A stretch of DNA of 5,565 bases, taken from assembly GCA_023437285.1 (NCBI GenBank), contig JAEZGP010000192.1:1-5565 (forward strand), written 5' to 3'. Under the pieces are notes generated by a model, which was given only the letters and a program-made list of their open reading frames with translations, did not search any database and was not told where the DNA came from. The DNA is from Actinomycetes bacterium. GTDB lineage: Bacteria > Actinomycetota > Actinomycetes > Mycobacteriales > Micromonosporaceae. A program made the position numbers and the translations under genes. This document shows, in pieces, positions 5,291 through 5,565 of the stretch (position 1 is the first letter of the stretch; each line of letters begins with the position of its first letter).

Positions 5291-5363
5291 CCCGGCCGCG
5301 CCGTACCTGACGGTCGGCGCCGTCACCCGCGACGCTTCGCTGGACCGGATGTTCGCCTCGTGA
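5277..5363 (+). CDS. Small ORF (28 codons) overlapping the transporter start
   Basis: ATG at 5277 begins a frame encoding MRAGDPAAPYLTVG and a further 14 residues, ending in TGA at 5361-5363. This stop overlaps the transporter GTG as GTGA, the same coupling seen between cbiM and its partner. Twenty-six of 28 codons end in G or C, and the first and second positions are clearly less GC-rich, as expected of real actinomycete coding sequence. The nearest Shine-Dalgarno is 16 bases upstream, too far for this ATG but ideal for the ATG at 5264, which is now in another frame because of the 7-bp duplication. I do not recognise the peptide. It may be a small coupled protein, or a frameshifted one. Confidence 0.4.
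   Translation: MRAGDPAAPYLTVGAVTRDASLDRMFAS
5283..5330 (+). other. Long hairpin in the transporter leader
   Basis: The outer stem GCGGGTGAC (5283-5291) pairs perfectly with GTCACCCGC (5322-5330). The inner stem GCGCCG-T-ACC (5298-5307) pairs with GGT-CGGCGC (5312-5320) around TGAC. The left arm contains the stop codon of the eight-codon ORF, so a terminating ribosome would hold the structure open. The hairpin ends 29 bases before the transporter GTG. It could act in attenuation or coupling, or may only reflect GC-rich coding sequence. Confidence 0.4.
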
Positions 5364-5565
5364 CGACACTGTCGTGGGTAACGGTGGCGGTCTTCATCGT
5401 CGTCTACGTTTTCATCGGCACCGAATGGGTGCCCCGGGCCACCGCCGCGCTCGCCGGCGCGGTGATCGTGCTGGTGATCGGGGCCACCGACGCGGATCAG
5501 GCATTCTTCTCGCCCGAGGCGGGCGTCGACTGGAACGTCATCTTCCTGGTCCTCGGCATGATGCT
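5360..5565 (+). CDS. ArsB/NhaD-type ion transporter (partial, N-terminal 68 residues)
   Basis: The frame opens with GTG at 5360, the only start codon available after an in-frame stop at 5288-5290, and runs off the right edge. It shows a first membrane segment (LSWVTVAVFIVVYVFI), a short polar loop with TEWVPRATAALAGA, a second segment (AGAVIVLVIGA), a loop with DADQAFF, then VDWNVIFLVLGMM entering the third. The (V/I)DWNVIFLL.GMM motif is characteristic of the ArsB/NhaD/P-protein branch of the ion transporter superfamily. Members move arsenite, Na+/H+ or organic anions, and substrate cannot be told from this fragment. There is no strong Shine-Dalgarno; the overlapping stop of the small upstream ORF (GTGA) suggests translation by coupling. 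Confidence 0.85.
   Translation, partial: MTTLSWVTVAVFIVVYVFIGTEWVPRATAALAGAVIVLVIGATDADQAFFSPEAGVDWNVIFLVLGMM

Noticed and set aside
1..5565. CRISPR array, tRNA/rRNA gene, insertion sequence or prophage attachment site
   Set aside because: I saw no regularly spaced repeats, cloverleaf-like segments, transposase motifs or terminal inverted repeats on either strand. The only direct repeats are the ricin-coding duplications and short promoter or leader repeats.

Overview
The window is high-GC DNA with strongly GC-biased third codon positions, GTG starts, GTGA/TGATG stop-start overlaps and a terminator hairpin without a T-tract. All of this points to an actinomycete, probably a filamentous soil or plant-associated one (Micromonosporaceae- or Streptomyces-like). 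The genus cannot be fixed from sequence alone.

Left third (1-1980), all on the minus strand and read right to left: an iron/manganese superoxide dismutase of the actinobacterial SodF type (1300-1917); an unrecognised 93-aa protein joined to it by a one-base TGATG overlap (1019-1300); an intergenic gap with a good promoter; a CbiM-type membrane substrate-binding component of a nickel/cobalt ECF transporter (179-898); and, overlapping it by four bases, the start of a PDGLE-domain partner that runs off the left edge. Both promoters in this block carry a 17-bp element close to the actinomycete Nur (nickel-uptake regulator) box, TTGCAA-N5-TTGCAA. The simplest reading is a nickel-starvation locus: when nickel is scarce, nickel import and the Fe-SOD that substitutes for Ni-SOD are derepressed together. 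The cbiM leader is too short for a cobalamin riboswitch, which also favours nickel over cobalt.

Middle (1918-5084): a 365-bp divergent intergenic region leads into one large plus-strand gene (2283-5030). It encodes a 915-aa Tat-exported enzyme with a GH127/GH146 (former DUF1680) beta-L-arabinofuranosidase catalytic domain, beta-sandwich domains, a Gly/Ser linker and six ricin-type repeats forming two beta-trefoil carbohydrate-binding modules. A 16-bp CG-centred LacI-type operator lies 38 bp upstream of its start, and a strong hairpin terminator follows its stop.

Right end (5085-5565): a promoter-like region and a short leader precede the first 68 codons of an ArsB/NhaD-type (ion transporter superfamily) membrane protein. 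In that leader a perfect 7-bp tandem duplication sits just after a well-placed Shine-Dalgarno and ATG. It splits what would otherwise be a 30-codon ORF, whose stop overlaps the transporter start by four bases, into two frames. This is the least ordinary structure in the window.

The nickel/SOD block, the secreted arabinosidase and the transporter look like three separate transcription units with no evident shared function.
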